64,000 nucleotides of DNA from Vigna angularis (Eukaryota; Streptophyta; Magnoliopsida; Fabales; Fabaceae). The number at the start of each line of letters is the position of its first letter. Position 1 is the first letter of the stretch. The notes beneath the pieces were generated by a model, which did no database searches, was not told where the DNA came from, and saw only the letters and a list, made by a program, of their open reading frames with translations. Location: the NCBI RefSeq assembly GCF_016808095.1, contig NC_068979.1:19002501-19066500 (forward strand), read 5' to 3'. Positions 12,482-25,492 of this stretch are shown one piece after another. Made by a program: the position numbers and the translations under genes.

Positions 12482-13286
12482 GACTTGATCGTTAATTATG
12501 AACTTTGCTGACGAAATTGGCAATCAGTGTTTGTAATAGGAGACTTCCCCTTCGTTAATTGAATTCCATGAAGTCCGTTTATGACTAGATCTTAGTATGC
12601 ACTTGCATAGTTGATGGCGTGGATTTTGATATATATTTCTTCAAGATGTTCATTGCTGAAATTCTCATGATGATATATATTACCATATAATAAATGATTC
12701 GGTTACCAGATATTATGAATTGCACCGAATAAATAACATAGATAATAAACAAGGTGTCAAAACCGTCTTGAGATTTTATGATATTGTTGTTGATAGTTAT
12801 CTCTAACACAACAATTTCTTTGACTATTTTAAAAGAATTAGTTCAATTTGATTTTTTTTTAATAATTACAAACAAATAAATTAATATTCAATAACATCAC
12901 TGCATTTAAAAAAATTAAATTATAAATCTATATAATTAGAATTAGTAAATAATTATAATAAAAAATTTAAAAAAATTAATGAAATATTATTGGTACTATT
13001 TTATCATATTATTAAAATTAAATTAATAACTATAATTATTTATCATTACTATTTATTATTAATTTAAAAATATAAAATGTCTAAAATTTGATTCTCATAT
13101 TAAATATAGTTTAATTTAATAATATAAATTTTTTTATATATTATTTTATATAGATTAAAAACTTAATGTCTAAAAAATATTTCTGTTTATCTCTGTTTTG
13201 CGTTATTCGAAATATTTTTATTTTGACAATTATCTAGTTTAGTATAAAAACTCTCATCTTTCTTCTCTTCTCACCTTTTTCTGAAT

Positions 13287-13289
<3 letters not shown>

Positions 13290-13329
<40 letters not shown>
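13290..13329. repeat. (TA)n microsatellite
   Basis: TA dinucleotide run in the right part of the large hAT element. Confidence 0.9.
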
Positions 13330-13335
<6 letters not shown>

Positions 13336-13564
13336 TATTTTATAATTATTTACATAAGTACTTTTATCTTTTTATTTTTACAATTATAGTTAATTTTATT
13401 AAGTTATAAAAATAATTACCAGTTTTTGAAATATAATTACAATATAATAAAATTTAGTTTTTTTTTAAAATAGATAATTATTTTATTATAAATTTAATAA
13501 TATCATTTTATTTTAATAATTATTATAATAATAGTTAACTTTTTAAGAGACTTGAAAAAGAACA

Positions 13565-13607
<43 letters not shown>

Positions 13608-13612
<5 letters not shown>

Positions 13613-13734
13613 AGATTTTATTAATTTTGTTTTCTGTGACGACATGAGACAATTTTTTTTACGTCACTTTTATATATATATATATATAAAAAATTGTCTC
13701 ATGTCGTCACAGAAAACAAAATTAATAAAATCTA

Positions 13735-13738
<4 letters not shown>
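13608..13738. repeat. Perfect 51-bp inverted repeat with TA-rich flanks
   Basis: Arms at 13608-13658 and 13688-13738 are exact reverse complements over 51 bp around a 29-bp TA-rich spacer. TA tracts directly outside (13575-13607 and 13739-13777) could extend the pairing further. The lack of any mismatch between arms points to recent formation or ongoing conversion. It could be a small palindromic element or a template-switch product. If transcribed, it would fold into a long hairpin. No matching target sequence was noticed elsewhere in the window. Confidence 0.9.
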
Positions 13739-13779
<41 letters not shown>

Positions 13780-14188
13780 CGTGTCTTTATTTCTTATGTT
13801 TGTGTTGTTGGAAATAGAAGAAGAGAAAAACAATTAAACAAGCAAAAGTAAAATAAAGTACATAGTTTGAAGTAGTTAACTAAATTGTTAATAAAAGAAG
13901 TTCAGATTTTTTGAACTGAACTACAAATAAGTATAATTCAGTTTTTATAAAAAGTAGTTTAGTTTTTATAGTACAAAATAGTATAGATAATCCATAGTTT
14001 AGTATAATTTAGTTAATCATGCCCAGCCCTACTAAGAAGAAAGAGGAAACGTTCTACGCAAGGAAAAAGAGAGAAAAAAAGATGTTGTAAAAAAAGTTTT
14101 TAAATATATCTTACTATTTTAATCTTTTCACACAAAATCCTTTTTAAGGATAAAACTATTTTCTGGATAATGCATTAAGGCTGTGTTA

Positions 14189-16599
14189 TGTAACATATCA
14201 AAAATATAGCACACAATTATATACATGTGTCAACATTTAATAATATGATAGAACAATTACTATAATATTAAAGTCAAACTTACAATTATTACAAAAATAA
14301 CCATAAATTTTTTCGAACTTTACAAGAGCTTCCTATACTACTATCGAACGTTCATTATATAACCGAACGGTTATATTTACAGAACAAAATAGTGAACGGT
14401 CGTTTCACCAAAACTATCTATACTATATGACCGAACGGTCATCTCCTATTTAGCAGGAGTCTCACCGTCCAGCTCCTGTTCCAACGTAAGCCCTTCCCCT
14501 TCTGCTCACATCCAACAAGGATGATCATTGCAATAGAAAACCAAACGGCAACATAGATAAAAACATAAAATAAGGGTAAGCTACTATAATTCAATTAAGC
14601 ATGCATTCGTACATGAAATAAAACTACAAATCATTACAGACTGACGCTATAGCATACAAGAGCCAACGTAGATATCACACATAACTTGAATATCATAATT
14701 CACGTACGACTGACACTTGACATGACCATCCGGATTGTATGAATACGTAGCTTGAGGCCGTTCGTGCACTCGGGTGGTGGAGTAACTAGAAAACCATCAG
14801 CTGCCACCCGAGGTTAGTCCGTTATAACTCACCCAAGAACCTATGGGCTAGGACCTCCCGCCATTCTCACACAATGACTTACCCATCTATACTTGAGAAC
14901 TGGTAATCATCAGAATATCAGGATGAACTTCGTGAATTTCACTATCCGTATTCATACTTTACCACCACATTATCCTTACACTGAGACATTCCTCCCCGAA
15001 ATTCTCTTCCACATTACTTGAAACATAAACTTTTACTTGATACCAATAATATTTCCCATACATAATAGATCATTGTTGTAATAAACAACCAGCACCAAAC
15101 CATAACATCAGCATTGAAAGATCAAACAACATTTCACATAAGAAGATCGAATGCTCAAATAACACCACCCTTAGTTACCAACGAACGGAAAGGATCTAAA
15201 CAATAGACGAATATAACCGAACGTTTATTTAATAGATATGACTTTGACATGAGCCGAACACAGCTTAAGAAAAGAACACTCTAATTAAACCAAATACTTA
15301 ATATAAGACTGAACCATATTTAATTATCCTCAATACTCGAACGAACGGTATTTCAATATCCTCAAAGTAATAACGAACGATATTCTACTATACTCAAAAC
15401 AAGAACGAACGCTATTTCACTATCTGACAAAATCGAACGCTTAGAGCTTATATCGAACACTTATAACTACTGATCCTTGGTGTAAGACCGAACTGTATTT
15501 TACTTATTTTACAAAACCGAACGCCTAGAGCTTCTACCGAACACTTATAATTACTCCTACAAACTATTCATCAAACCTAGTACTTTTAAGGAAACTGAAC
15601 GTTAAGACATTTTGGCTGAAATACCCATAAACTTGTATATGATCATAAATGAACGTAATTTAAGCCTAGTCTAAGTACAAAGTCTACTAATAATAATATA
15701 TGAGCTATCACAAACTAAAATACCTAATCCAATAAGACTGATTATAAAGGTATATAACCATCAACACGTGATATATTAATCACTTCCTATAAACCGAACG
15801 ATTATACCCTAGTAAGGCTAAAATGCTAACTCTATTGATAACTTATTCCCTGACCATAACCGAACGGTTGAGACCGAACACCCAACTATTCTACATAATT
15901 TTGCAGAATCCTTATAGACTTATACAGAACCACCCATAACCCAGAAACATGCATTTCATACACTCATAAACAAATCATCAATCAATTCATTCCATACATA
16001 CACAAAATCATCACATGCATAATTAAATTTAATAACTTCCCTTACCTCTTAACAGACCGATCGCTCACAAGACAGAATTTGTACCACGACCAAACACTCA
16101 ACCTCCCAGATTCACTGTTTGAGTAAAACAAACCACCCAAAAGACCAGAAACGTGATCAGAACCTTAGAAGAAGAAGAAGATAAACACATGCAACAGAAA
16201 CTTGGTTTGCATGTGCCCCAAACTAGACTTTATTAGAATCAGGAAAACCTACCAGTTCAAACCACTAAACGATCGGTTGAAAGGAGGATCCTTGCCACCA
16301 GCAACCTTACATACACTCTGATGGATGATCAAATGGAAGAAAACGTGAGATTTAATGGAGGAAAAGATGATAATTTTAGAGAGAAGTTAGAGAGAAGGAG
16401 GAGAAACGAGTTCAGAAGGTTTGGAGGAGAAGATTGCATGCAGAAAGTGGAACCAGCTTTTGAAATTTTAGCTTATATATTCCCTCAGAAAACCGATCAT
16501 CCACTCTCCTGCAGTCACCTGTCTTCCACTTCCTGAGTCTCGTTCCCCTCTTGCAGACACACGTTTCCCATTAAGATGGGGAATTTAATGGTTCTAACA
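14189..16599 (-). repeat. Solo LTR copy 2
   Basis: The element runs from TGTAACATATC at 14189 to TTCTAACA at 16599. On the minus strand it reads TGTTAGAACC...GTTACA. Flanking 5-mers TGTTA (14184-14188) and TGTTC (16600-16604) agree at 4 of 5 bases, fitting an LTR-element target duplication. It shares the general block order of the other LTRs, including a diverged 'catccggattgtatgaat' block near 14730, but carries many scattered 'gaacgaacg' and 'accgaacg' motifs not seen in them. The 71-residue frame at 16321-16536 sits in its 5' end and is not recognisable. Confidence 0.7.
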
Positions 16600-18491
16600 T
16601 GTTCGCTTTAGTGGAAAACTATATTGACATTGATTTGCTATGACGAAATTCAAATGAGTTTTGCGTTTGCTTTAAAGGATTTGCGCATAATTGAAAGTGC
16701 TGATTTGTGGGAGAATGAAATTTTCTTATCTTCCATCCATTGCGAAGATTTGCAACGATTCATGTCAATTCTCAATTTTATCCATACACTATTCATCACT
16801 TTTGAATGTAAAGATTTACACACATAATTTAATAATAATAATAATAATAATAATAATGGAATTTTAAAAATGATTTTTTATTTTTTCTCTCTTTATAATA
16901 ATTTTTACAATTATATATAATACTAATAATTATCATTTTATATTACTTTTACTACTAAGGGTATTTTGGTAATCTTCAATTTCTACCAATTAAACCATTT
17001 TTTTATCTGTCACATCGGTCAAATCTTACACTAATTCTCACATACTTTACTTCCAAATCCATTCTCATTCATCTCCAAATCCACTCAAACAAACAACAAA
17101 AAATTAACTCTCAAATCCCTTCAAATTCATCCACTTCCTCTCCCTCAAATCATCTTCCCAGAGTGAACACACTCTTAATAATATTATCTTAACATATTTT
17201 AGTTCAAAATAAGTTTATGTTGGAAAACTTATTTTAAAGATGTATATATTTTGAAAGTCGTATTTTTTAAATTTTAAAATCCTATTTTACAATCTTTTTT
17301 AAAACAGGTAATAAAAAAGTCACTTTTATAAAAGTTAAACAATTATTTTAGAAATTAGATTTAATTTTTCAATATTTTCTTAAATAAAATTAATTGATTC
17401 CTTATATTAAATTGATGTTCATTTTAAAGGTGATAATATATCAATTCAATAAAATTAGATAATATATTATTTTTCTAATTCAATTTTTATATTTTTATAT
17501 GAAGACAATATTATCATTTTTGGGACGAATCCAAAAATCACATTTGAGGTCATGTGTTTATCTTCGAGAATCCAATAAACAAAAACGAAGAAATGTAAAG
17601 GAGGTGATCTCCATAAAATTGGATTGTTGAAGAACAAAAAGGTTAGGAAAGAAGAAGAATCTTTGGATTCATACGTGATTACTTCCTAGTGATACTAATG
17701 TTGATTTTATAAAAGAGATCATTGTCTCTATTTAAACAATATATACATTTAATCGAGTTAAAAAACATATAAAAACTAAATTATTAACCAACTTATAAAT
17801 AGTGTGAATGCTAACTTAATAAAACATATCATATTGATTTTATTTAATAAATACTTAAATTCAATTGATTTAAAAACAAATATATAAACCAAAACAATTA
17901 AAAATCATAAATAGAGGATCAAACTGTTAATTAAACCTAAATATTATGAGTTATTTCGAGAAAAATAATGTGATTTTAGAAAAAAAAAATATTTCTTGAA
18001 ATGCTTTATCTTTTATACTTCCTTTTGGAAAATGATCAAACAATATTTGAATTTTGTAGTTTGTATCAACACTTTATATATAATTGTAAGCAAAGAGTGG
18101 GGTTAGATTCATATTAACTGAGCTTGTCTCCTTATACGTATGCAAATTGTTTAGTTAATTCTATTTACACTACCTCAAAATGAAATTATATTTTAGTAGA
18201 TTAGAAAAATTCACAATTTGAAACAAATTTTATGTTAAATTATTGGAAAAAATATATAAAAATAGTTGTGCCTTCTTTACTTTTATTGTTAGGGCAAGTT
18301 AATAAATATTAAATATTTTTTCACTAAATTAGAATTTAAGAATAACTATTTATAGTGGTTGGATTTACACTTAAATATATGATTTGAATATAGAAAGGTG
18401 TTTATAACATTTTTTTTTATGACAGAGAAGATCATGTGATATATATTTATCATCTCCATCTCAACTATTAAACAATCCGTAATTACAATCA
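16600..18491. other. Intergenic DNA with a degenerate repeat
   Basis: No gene is seen. An (AAT)n run lies at 16828-16857. The segment 16866-17168 ('gggtattttggtaatcttcaatttctacc' followed by a CT-rich 'ccaaatcc' tract) is a diverged copy of the sequence on both sides of LTR copy 3 (about 20240-20458 and 22962-23100), so it shows that site without the LTR. The rest is AT-rich with only short random frames. Confidence 0.6.
16828..16857. repeat. (AAT)n microsatellite
   Basis: About ten AAT triplets in a row. Confidence 0.9.
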
Positions 18492-19132
18492 CATTAGTAA
18501 AAAAATCGTGTACAACGTCTAATATTTTAAACTTTTAACGGCTAATTTGCGAACGACGTCATATTAGGAGACCTTAAATTGAAGTCGAATTTTATTAATA
18601 TACAACGTTAATTCAATTTTTGGTATTTTATAGAGCAAGAACTATCAACAACAAACAACAAATAAGTTATTCAAAACGAAAATGAAAACTAACCTTCAAA
18701 AGGTGGGTTTGTCGGAATAAAGTGTCGTCACCGGTGACAGAGAAAGCAGAATGTGCCTATGAAGAACAAAAGCACGAAAATAATCAGTCAAAACAAACGA
18801 AAATCATAAATAAAATGCATTTGTATCAAATGAAAGAACGATTACATGTGATGGTCGTCAAACTTCGTTCGAGAAAAGTTTGAGAAGAGAAGAGAATATC
18901 GCGCTCTAAGATAAAGTGAATGAATTTTCAATCTCCCGCTCAAATTTTTATTGAATTCATCCACCTTTTGACGTCTGGCATTTGACGTTTAATATTCTTT
19001 TTACGTTCAATTACAATTCTAAACGACGTTTAATAATTGCATTTATTTACAAAAATGTCATCGATCATTTTTAATGTTAGCTATGGAGTGGTTAGACATT
19101 AAACGTGTAACGTTATACGCTGTGTACTAGTA
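18492..19132. mobile_element. Non-autonomous CACTA-type element, copy A
   Basis: The ends are CATTAGTA and, inverted, TACTAGTACACA, mutated forms of the CACTAGTACACA end seen at 50653. It aligns along most of its length with the element at 50653-51436: shared tracts include 'gcgaacgacgtcatattagga', 'ccttcaaaaggtgggtt' and 'catgtgatggtcgtcaaactt'. There is no transposase frame. Short ACGTC motifs recur near both ends, as expected of subterminal binding repeats. No convincing 3-bp target duplication remains for this copy. Confidence 0.75.
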
Positions 19133-20458
19133 ATAACATATAAAAATATTTAATCAAAATCCGCATTAGAAATTTTAACTTTTAAAAATTACAAAAATAT
19201 TAAAATCACTTTTGTTACGATATGATTATTCAATCAAATACATAATCATAAATTAGTCTATCAATAACATTCTCACAAAAGTTTTTTTTTTAAATAAATC
19301 AACTTGAAAAGAAACAAAAACTTGCATTAAGTTGGGTTAAAGGAGAGGACAAAAAGAAGAAAAAACTTACTATAGAGATTTTGCTTCAAGATTGACGCTA
19401 AAACCTTATTCTTAATTAGCTTGAATCTATAATTTTTATAAAGAGTAAATAGAATAGTTTTTTTAGAACTAAAAGAGAGAAAATAGCAAAAAAAAAAAGA
19501 ATTAATTTTGTCTTTTGCAAAGGAAAAGAAAATCTGTCTAACATTCTATTTCTATAGGTACCTTTAAGTTGTGTTTGTATAAAACGATTGTACTGGTAAA
19601 GAAAAAATGGTAGGACGAATTTGGAATATGTATGACATTGGTTTCAACTGATACGTGAAGATGAATTTACGCTCGGATTTGGAGCGATTTGGTTTAAAAT
19701 GTCTAGTTTGCCCTCAATATCTTGCATGGTTAATAATAAATAAAACACCCAGTTTTCTTTATTACATATATCACACCGTATTCAGTTTCAGGTGTAGAGT
19801 ATTCGGTTTTACTCTACATAACAAATAAACCTCATGTTGTATTTGGTTACAGTGGTGATATATTCGGTTCCACCAAGACACATATCTATTGAACTATTTG
19901 CGATACTGTTGATTGTTTTTGTACAATTAAACCAAGTGATGTAGCATTGTTATTTTATACTTTGGGCTTAATTATAATTTTTCTCTCCATTATTAATTTT
20001 TTAATTGTTCAATGCAACTCAGTTAAAAAAGTTATCCAATGATTAATAGAAATGTAATAAAGGTTAAAAAATATGTAAATAATAAAGAATGTATGAAATA
20101 AAATAAATATATTTTATTTAATTATTTTATTTGTGAATCTATATATATCAAGATAGATTACACCTCTTTAAAAGTTCTGTTACTTAATGGATAAAATTTA
20201 AAGTGGGAAATTAATTTGAAATATTATACTTTAAAAATAATTATTTAACTTTAATTAAATACTATTTTTTTATATTTTAAAAATTAATTTTAATTTTTTT
20301 CTTTATAAATATTTTTATAATTATATTTAATATTAACAATTATAATTTTATATTACTTTTATAATTAAGGATATTTTAGTAATCTTTAATTTCTATCCGT
20401 TAAATAACTTTTTATCTCACATATTAATCAAATAATTTTCACAAACTTTGTAACATCC
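19133..20458. other. AT-rich intergenic DNA
   Basis: No gene or clear element is seen, apart from the left half of the repeat in which LTR copy 3 sits (from about 20240). A pair of 'attcggtt' tracts near 19800-19870 stands out weakly. Confidence 0.6.
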
Positions 20459-22961
20459 TATTTTAATAGTATAAAACTACCAAAATAAAATGTTACATAG
20501 ATGCTAAAAGAATAACTAGATAAAGCAAACCTCCTTCAAGGAAGAGATAATATACTTTTGTAGATCTATCTAACAACTCATCTGTTTCTCCGTCACCTCT
20601 AGCTGAAACAACTGAAAAGGTGAATCCCTAAACTCACACCATTAGGTGATCATCGCAAAAGAGAAACAACATACAAAGACAGACCACATAAAAACAAGGG
20701 TAAGCTAGTAGTAAAACAACTTATCATAATAAAACAACATTACAACATGTTTTACACCTCACACAACATAACCATCCATCCTAAACATGTAACAAACTTA
20801 GACTTGACTATCCGGATATACAATGAATGTCGAGCTAAAACATGTTCTGTCTTTTTTGTGGTGGAACAACTGACAACCATCAAAGCTACCACACAAGGTT
20901 AGTCCTTCAACATGCCCTTTGCTAGATGGAGAAAGGCCCCCAAGCTAGAACCATAATGGGTTATGCACTTGTGTGGTAGAACAACTGACAACCATCAAAG
21001 CTACTTGTACAACGCCTTAGGCCATACCGGAAGCACCTAGACTAAGATCTCCTGTTACTCTCACCACATGACTCCTCACTCTCTACTTGAGCATGGATGA
21101 TCATTAGAGTGTCACGATAACCCATTAGAACTGAGCTTCTTTCATTCATACTACAATACTTGGAAACCACCACTGAGAAGTTCCTCCTTGGAACTCTCTT
21201 CCATACCTTTGAAACCATTGAGATCACTTCATATTCACATAGTACACCAATACATGAGACTATTGGTCATACATTAAAGAAATAGAAAAAACCATACAAG
21301 TCATCAAAAATCACCCAATAACACAAATTATTTATGGCATCTTGATACTCATATTTAGGTAAGGAAGACAGCTTTGAAACCCCACCAATAGCTCCAGAAG
21401 GGTCAAAACCCCCCAAAACAACCTAAAGAACATACAAAACGGACATATAGAACCCTGAAAACTCCCTAAAAATGTTGTAGTGGCGCTCAGGGGCGCTCGG
21501 GGGCGCCCGGGTACGAGCCGCACGGAAACGTGGTGCGCTTGGGCGTGCCAAGGGGCGCCCGAGCCCCATACCAGTTGACAACAACTTCAAAATTGGCTTT
21601 AGATGCACTTGGAACTTATTCTAATGATCAAAGGAGATCTCTAAACATTAGAATTTATAGGAAATCACATTTATAAGTAGAAGTAAGCAACCATTTGATC
21701 ATTAGACCCAAAACTAGTGCATCAAACCATTTTTGGCACTCCAAAAGTACATAAACTCATATTTACACCTTATACACCAAATTTCTGTAACCTAACCACT
21801 TGAACAAGTTCTAATAGACTCAATAACATATTACAATTCATCACCTATAGTCCAGAACTTCTAATTTGAAATCTCACTAGTTAAAACCCCTAAAATTGAA
21901 CTTAAAACCACACAAAACTCAACATCCCAACTATTACTTCATTTTACCTCAGATTTCTCTTAACTAAGAGCCTAGACAAGTTTCAAATGACCATAAAACA
22001 TCCCTAAAGACATAGTTTTTCTCATTTGATCGTTACTTCAAAACTTCACTCATCAAAACCCCATAATTTGGACTTAAAACCAACTAAAACACCATTATAG
22101 TACTACTAACTCTTTCTAGATCATATTTCAACTAATTAACAACTCCAACAAGTCTTAATTCACCTTTAAACATACTCCAAAACTGAATTTACTCTTTTTA
22201 ACCCCTAACTCAAATACTCGCATACCAAAAGCCTCCAATTTTGACCAAAAACACTTACCATTCAACTTAGTTCAATTTCCTCCACATTTAACCCAAACCA
22301 ACACCACCACACATCTCAATAACACCATCCATCATATAATTCGAAGTTTAACACATCATCATACAAGTCCACCAACAAACATGAGATCAAACATAATTAC
22401 ACAACCACAAATCATTTTCTAAAACACTTCAAAAATCAATAACAAACATTTTACTAAAATTCAACAATATACATCAAGTTCACCAAATACCAAACAATCA
22501 TTTCATCAAAAGAAATATAATACTAGTTTCCCTTACCTGAAAACTCTTCTCTTTTACTACAATTCCCAAGATCGCAAGACGCCAGACGAAAACCCCCTTT
22601 CAAAACCCTAACCCCCAAATTCGAACCCTAAACTCGATCGCAAAATCAATCCAAGTCTGCCTTTGCTAAGAGGCTTGATAATGAGATCCTCACACCGCGA
22701 AACGCCGTTGCCGCCGTACCCATGAGCAAAGGTCGTCCCGCCGCAGAGACATAGTTACGTCTACTGCCGAAATTGTCTCCCTACCTGCATGCAACGAATC
22801 CCAACTTTGCAGGAGAAAGGAGTCTTCTCCTGCCGTTCTCCTTCTCTCACACCCCTAGCCTTAAGGTTTCTGAAAAAGAAAGAAAGAAGAAGAAAGAAAG
22901 GGAGAATAGTGATGGGAAAAAAGAAAAAGGAAAGAAAAAAGAGAAAAAAAATATTCTTACA
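20459..22961 (-). repeat. Solo LTR copy 3 with exact 5-bp target duplication
   Basis: The ends are TGTAACATCC at 20459 and ATTCTTACA at 22961, with exact AACTT duplications at 20454-20458 and 22962-22966. This is the best-defined LTR in the window: 2,503 bp, TG...CA. It holds the family blocks (near 20810-21200) and a GC-rich cassette at 21480-21565 with GGGCGCCC palindromes. A purine-rich stretch at 22870-22950 lies just inside its 5' end. No internal retrotransposon genes are attached, so it is either a solo LTR left by recombination between the two LTRs or a non-coding element. The reading frames at 21332-21608 and 22761-23114 are low-complexity or GC-cassette shadows. Confidence 0.85.
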
Positions 22962-24352
22962 AACTTTACCTCTAAATTTAATCTCACTCATTTTCAAATA
23001 TCCTTAAAAAACAACCATCAACTCACTTTTAAAATTTCGTTAAATTCATTCCTTCTATCTCCTCCAAATTCACCGTCTAGCTTAAGGTTCACCGCTTCCT
23101 TCTTAATTGAATGAAGAGAGTATATATAGTTTTCCAATAAATATAATAAATCATGTAAGAAAATACTACTTTGTTCATTTTTTTTTATCTACTTCAATGT
23201 CGGTCTACACATGTATAATATAAAAAGAAAAAGCCATGTATGTTACTTATAAGTATGTAAGTAGATGTGTGTTTATTTTTTTATAATAATAAAAAATAAT
23301 AAAATTATTATTATAACTAATGTTTGCAATTTTATTATATACAATTATTCTAATTTTAAAAAAATTTAAATAAAATTATTATTTCTAAAATACAGTTACA
23401 AGTAAACTACTTTAATTTAAGAAAATAATTATTTAAAGGATAAAAATGGATATATATATATATACACTAAAATGAAATTTCTATTTTATATAATAATATA
23501 AATATAATATTCAAAAACTTATTAAACTATAAAACAGTTTATATTAAATATAACTAATAAAACAAAAAAATTGTATAATTTTTAATATTTTTTATCATAC
23601 AAAATAATATTTATTGTAAATAATTATTTTAATTTAAAAGTAATTATTAAAAGGATAATATTTTAAAAGAGTGCATATTTATTATTATTTATTATAAAAA
23701 AATATAATTAAACTATTATTATTATAATTATTAAAATAAATATAAATAATTTTTACAATTTTATTATATATAATTAATTAAAAAATTAAAATAAAAAATA
23801 TTAATTTAAAAAAGAAGTCACTTTAAAATTGACAAAATAATTATTAGATTTTAAAAAAACAATTATTTAACATGGAAAACTGAAAAACAAATGTGTAAAC
23901 CCAACTCTTTATATAATAGTATAGACATAATAAACAAAAGTTTATTAAATTATAAAATAATTTTTACTAGAAATAATTATAAAAATAAATATTTGTATAT
24001 TTTTATTATATAAATAATTTTTATCCTATATAATTTAAAAAAAAGTAGTTATTGAAAGAATAAAATTGAAAAATAACTTTTTGAATCTGAAAATGTGGTT
24101 ACTAAAGGATCAAATTTGAAAAACATGGAAACAAAAACAAATCTTTTTTATTTAATATAGTATACTAAATATCATGTTCTACAAGTATTATTAAAAGCTT
24201 AACGAAATTTAAGTTTTTTTTCTTTCTAATACAATTCAACTTCTTTTTCAACACTATATATGTTTAACTTAAATATATAGGAGTGTGAACTATTCACAAA
24301 ATTTGTTTTATTTTTTTATGATTTAAACTTTCGGATCGTCCTCATATTTGTT
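22962..24352. other. AT-rich intergenic DNA
   Basis: The first 140 bases continue the repeat interrupted by LTR copy 3. The remainder is very AT-rich with several loosely repeated 'ataattatttaa' and 'aaatttgaaaaac' blocks. No gene is seen. Confidence 0.6.
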
Positions 24353-24668
24353 GGGAAATCTCAAGTGAGTCCTCGTTTCCTGAACTGACTCAATTGGATC
24401 CATATACTTATAAAATTGAGCCAATTAAGCTCTGTCCGTTAAGTTTTCAGAGGCGGCGTTAAACTGTGATGATGTGGTGCACACTTAATCTGTTAATGTA
24501 TACATCTTATATTACGTGAAATTTGTTATTTAATTTGTTATTAAGTCTTGTAGAAGTGTTATATGACGTGTTATGTTATATTATTTAATTGTTCAGATTA
24601 GGGATTTCTTCGGATTAGGAGATTTTAAATGAAATAGGGTTAGAGAAAGGGAATTATTGATTTGGTCA
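24353..24668 (+). repeat. Pack-MULE left terminal inverted repeat
   Basis: Pairs with 26003-26329 in inverted orientation over roughly 320 bp with many substitutions and small indels. The inner part, after the acgtgaaatt tract, is the most diverged. Confidence 0.8.
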
Positions 24669-24854
24669 GTGTGAGAAGACGAATTGGAATCCTAGAGAGC
24701 ATTCTCTTCAACTCCGATGAACCACTCATTTGCACCGAACACGACCCAAGCAAAGGAAGGAGCATTGGATAACCAAGTTGGAAAGCTCAAGGCTGAAAGT
24801 TATGGCGCGTCGCGGCAGGAAAGGACCCCTCCGCCAACGGCGACGGTGATGGTC

Positions 24855-24947
24855 GAAATTTTTATAGAACTTCTTCACATAGACATCCTCAGGAAGAGTG
24901 ATGGTCGGGATTTTGCGAGCAACTGCAGGAAATGTTGCAAGTGGCGC
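24855..24947 (-). pseudogene. Likely mitochondrial small-subunit ribosomal protein S23-like fragment
   Basis: On the minus strand the frame reads 'APLATFPAVARKIPTITL' followed by 'PEDVYVKKFYKNF', then diverges into unrelated sequence. The PEDVYVKKFY block with an upstream ATFP motif resembles, from memory, a plant mitochondrial small-subunit protein annotated as S23-like. The match is short and was not verified by search. It is a captured fragment of about 31 codons inside the Pack-MULE, with no start codon and no C-terminal part. The 102-residue plus-strand frame at 24717-25025 is its antisense shadow. Confidence 0.4.
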
Positions 24948-25204
24948 CCTGATAACATAGTGAAAAATAAAACATTAGAGAAATTTGAAAGCTTTGAGAA
25001 AAATAAAAAGGGAAAAATAAATTGAATCGAAAAAATGAAGAAAAAAAAGAAATAGATTGATAAGATACGGAAATTAGAAAATAGAAAAGAGGGATTCTGA
25101 AATGGAAAAGGGAAAAGATGAACTTGTGTCAGCCATACAGGTTATGTCAACTCAAACAAAGAACTTGTGTCAAACACTAAATGACCCAGAATTGATTTTT
25201 TTAC

Positions 25205-25297
25205 CTGCTTAGATTGACCATTTCGGCCACCAATACTGGTTCTTATCACATGCCCGGTCCCAGCACCCACACCATCGATGATGTAAAACTCACTATC
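25205..25297 (-). pseudogene. Captured exon of a GSK3/SHAGGY-like protein kinase
   Basis: A 93-bp block encodes 31 residues that include 'DGVGAGTGHVI' and 'TSIGGRNGQSKQ', the segment just before the glycine-rich ATP loop in plant SHAGGY-like (GSK3) kinases. It is bordered by an intact acceptor (TTCTGCAG before GAT) and an intact donor (AAGCAG then GTAA), in phase 0, at a point where plant family genes have an intron after the KQ. So a genomic, unspliced piece was captured. The kinase domain proper, with its catalytic lysine and aspartates, is absent, so it cannot act as a kinase. Confidence 0.75.
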
Positions 25298-25492
25298 CTG
25301 CAGAATATAAACCAGGGACAATTGAAACCTACTGAAACAGAAACAACAAAAGGTAGTCTAAATGTGGAAAACTACGATTTGGATAAGTGTTTACATTTAG
25401 TATCTTGAATAGGATTTTGTCAAACAAAATTTTCTTTAGAAAGAAAAAATCGAGAAATGTGAAAAAATAATAGATTTGAGAGAAGGAGAGAC

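Larger units (their letters stand above)
10502..14031. mobile_element. Large hAT-type element carrying tandem hairpin arrays
   Basis: The left end TAGGGGTGGACAAACTG and the inverted right end TAGGGCTGGGCATG match the ends of the element at 1596-3432. Flanking 8-mers CTAAAAAG (10494-10501) and CTAAGAAG (14032-14039) agree at 7 of 8 positions, as expected of an old hAT target duplication. Subterminal 'aactgaactaaact' repeats are present on both sides. No transposase frame exists. The 3.5-kb interior contains a GC-richer segment (about 10730-11290), two tandem arrays (11291-12481), a perfect 51-bp inverted repeat (13608-13738) and several TA tracts. Much of this may be a later insertion into the hAT element, whose own boundaries I could not define. 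Confidence 0.7.

Noticed and set aside
22761..23114. Lys/Glu-rich or Phe/Leu-rich overlapping frames on both strands
   Set aside because: They come from the purine-rich 5' end of LTR copy 3 and cross its border; no conserved domain is seen.
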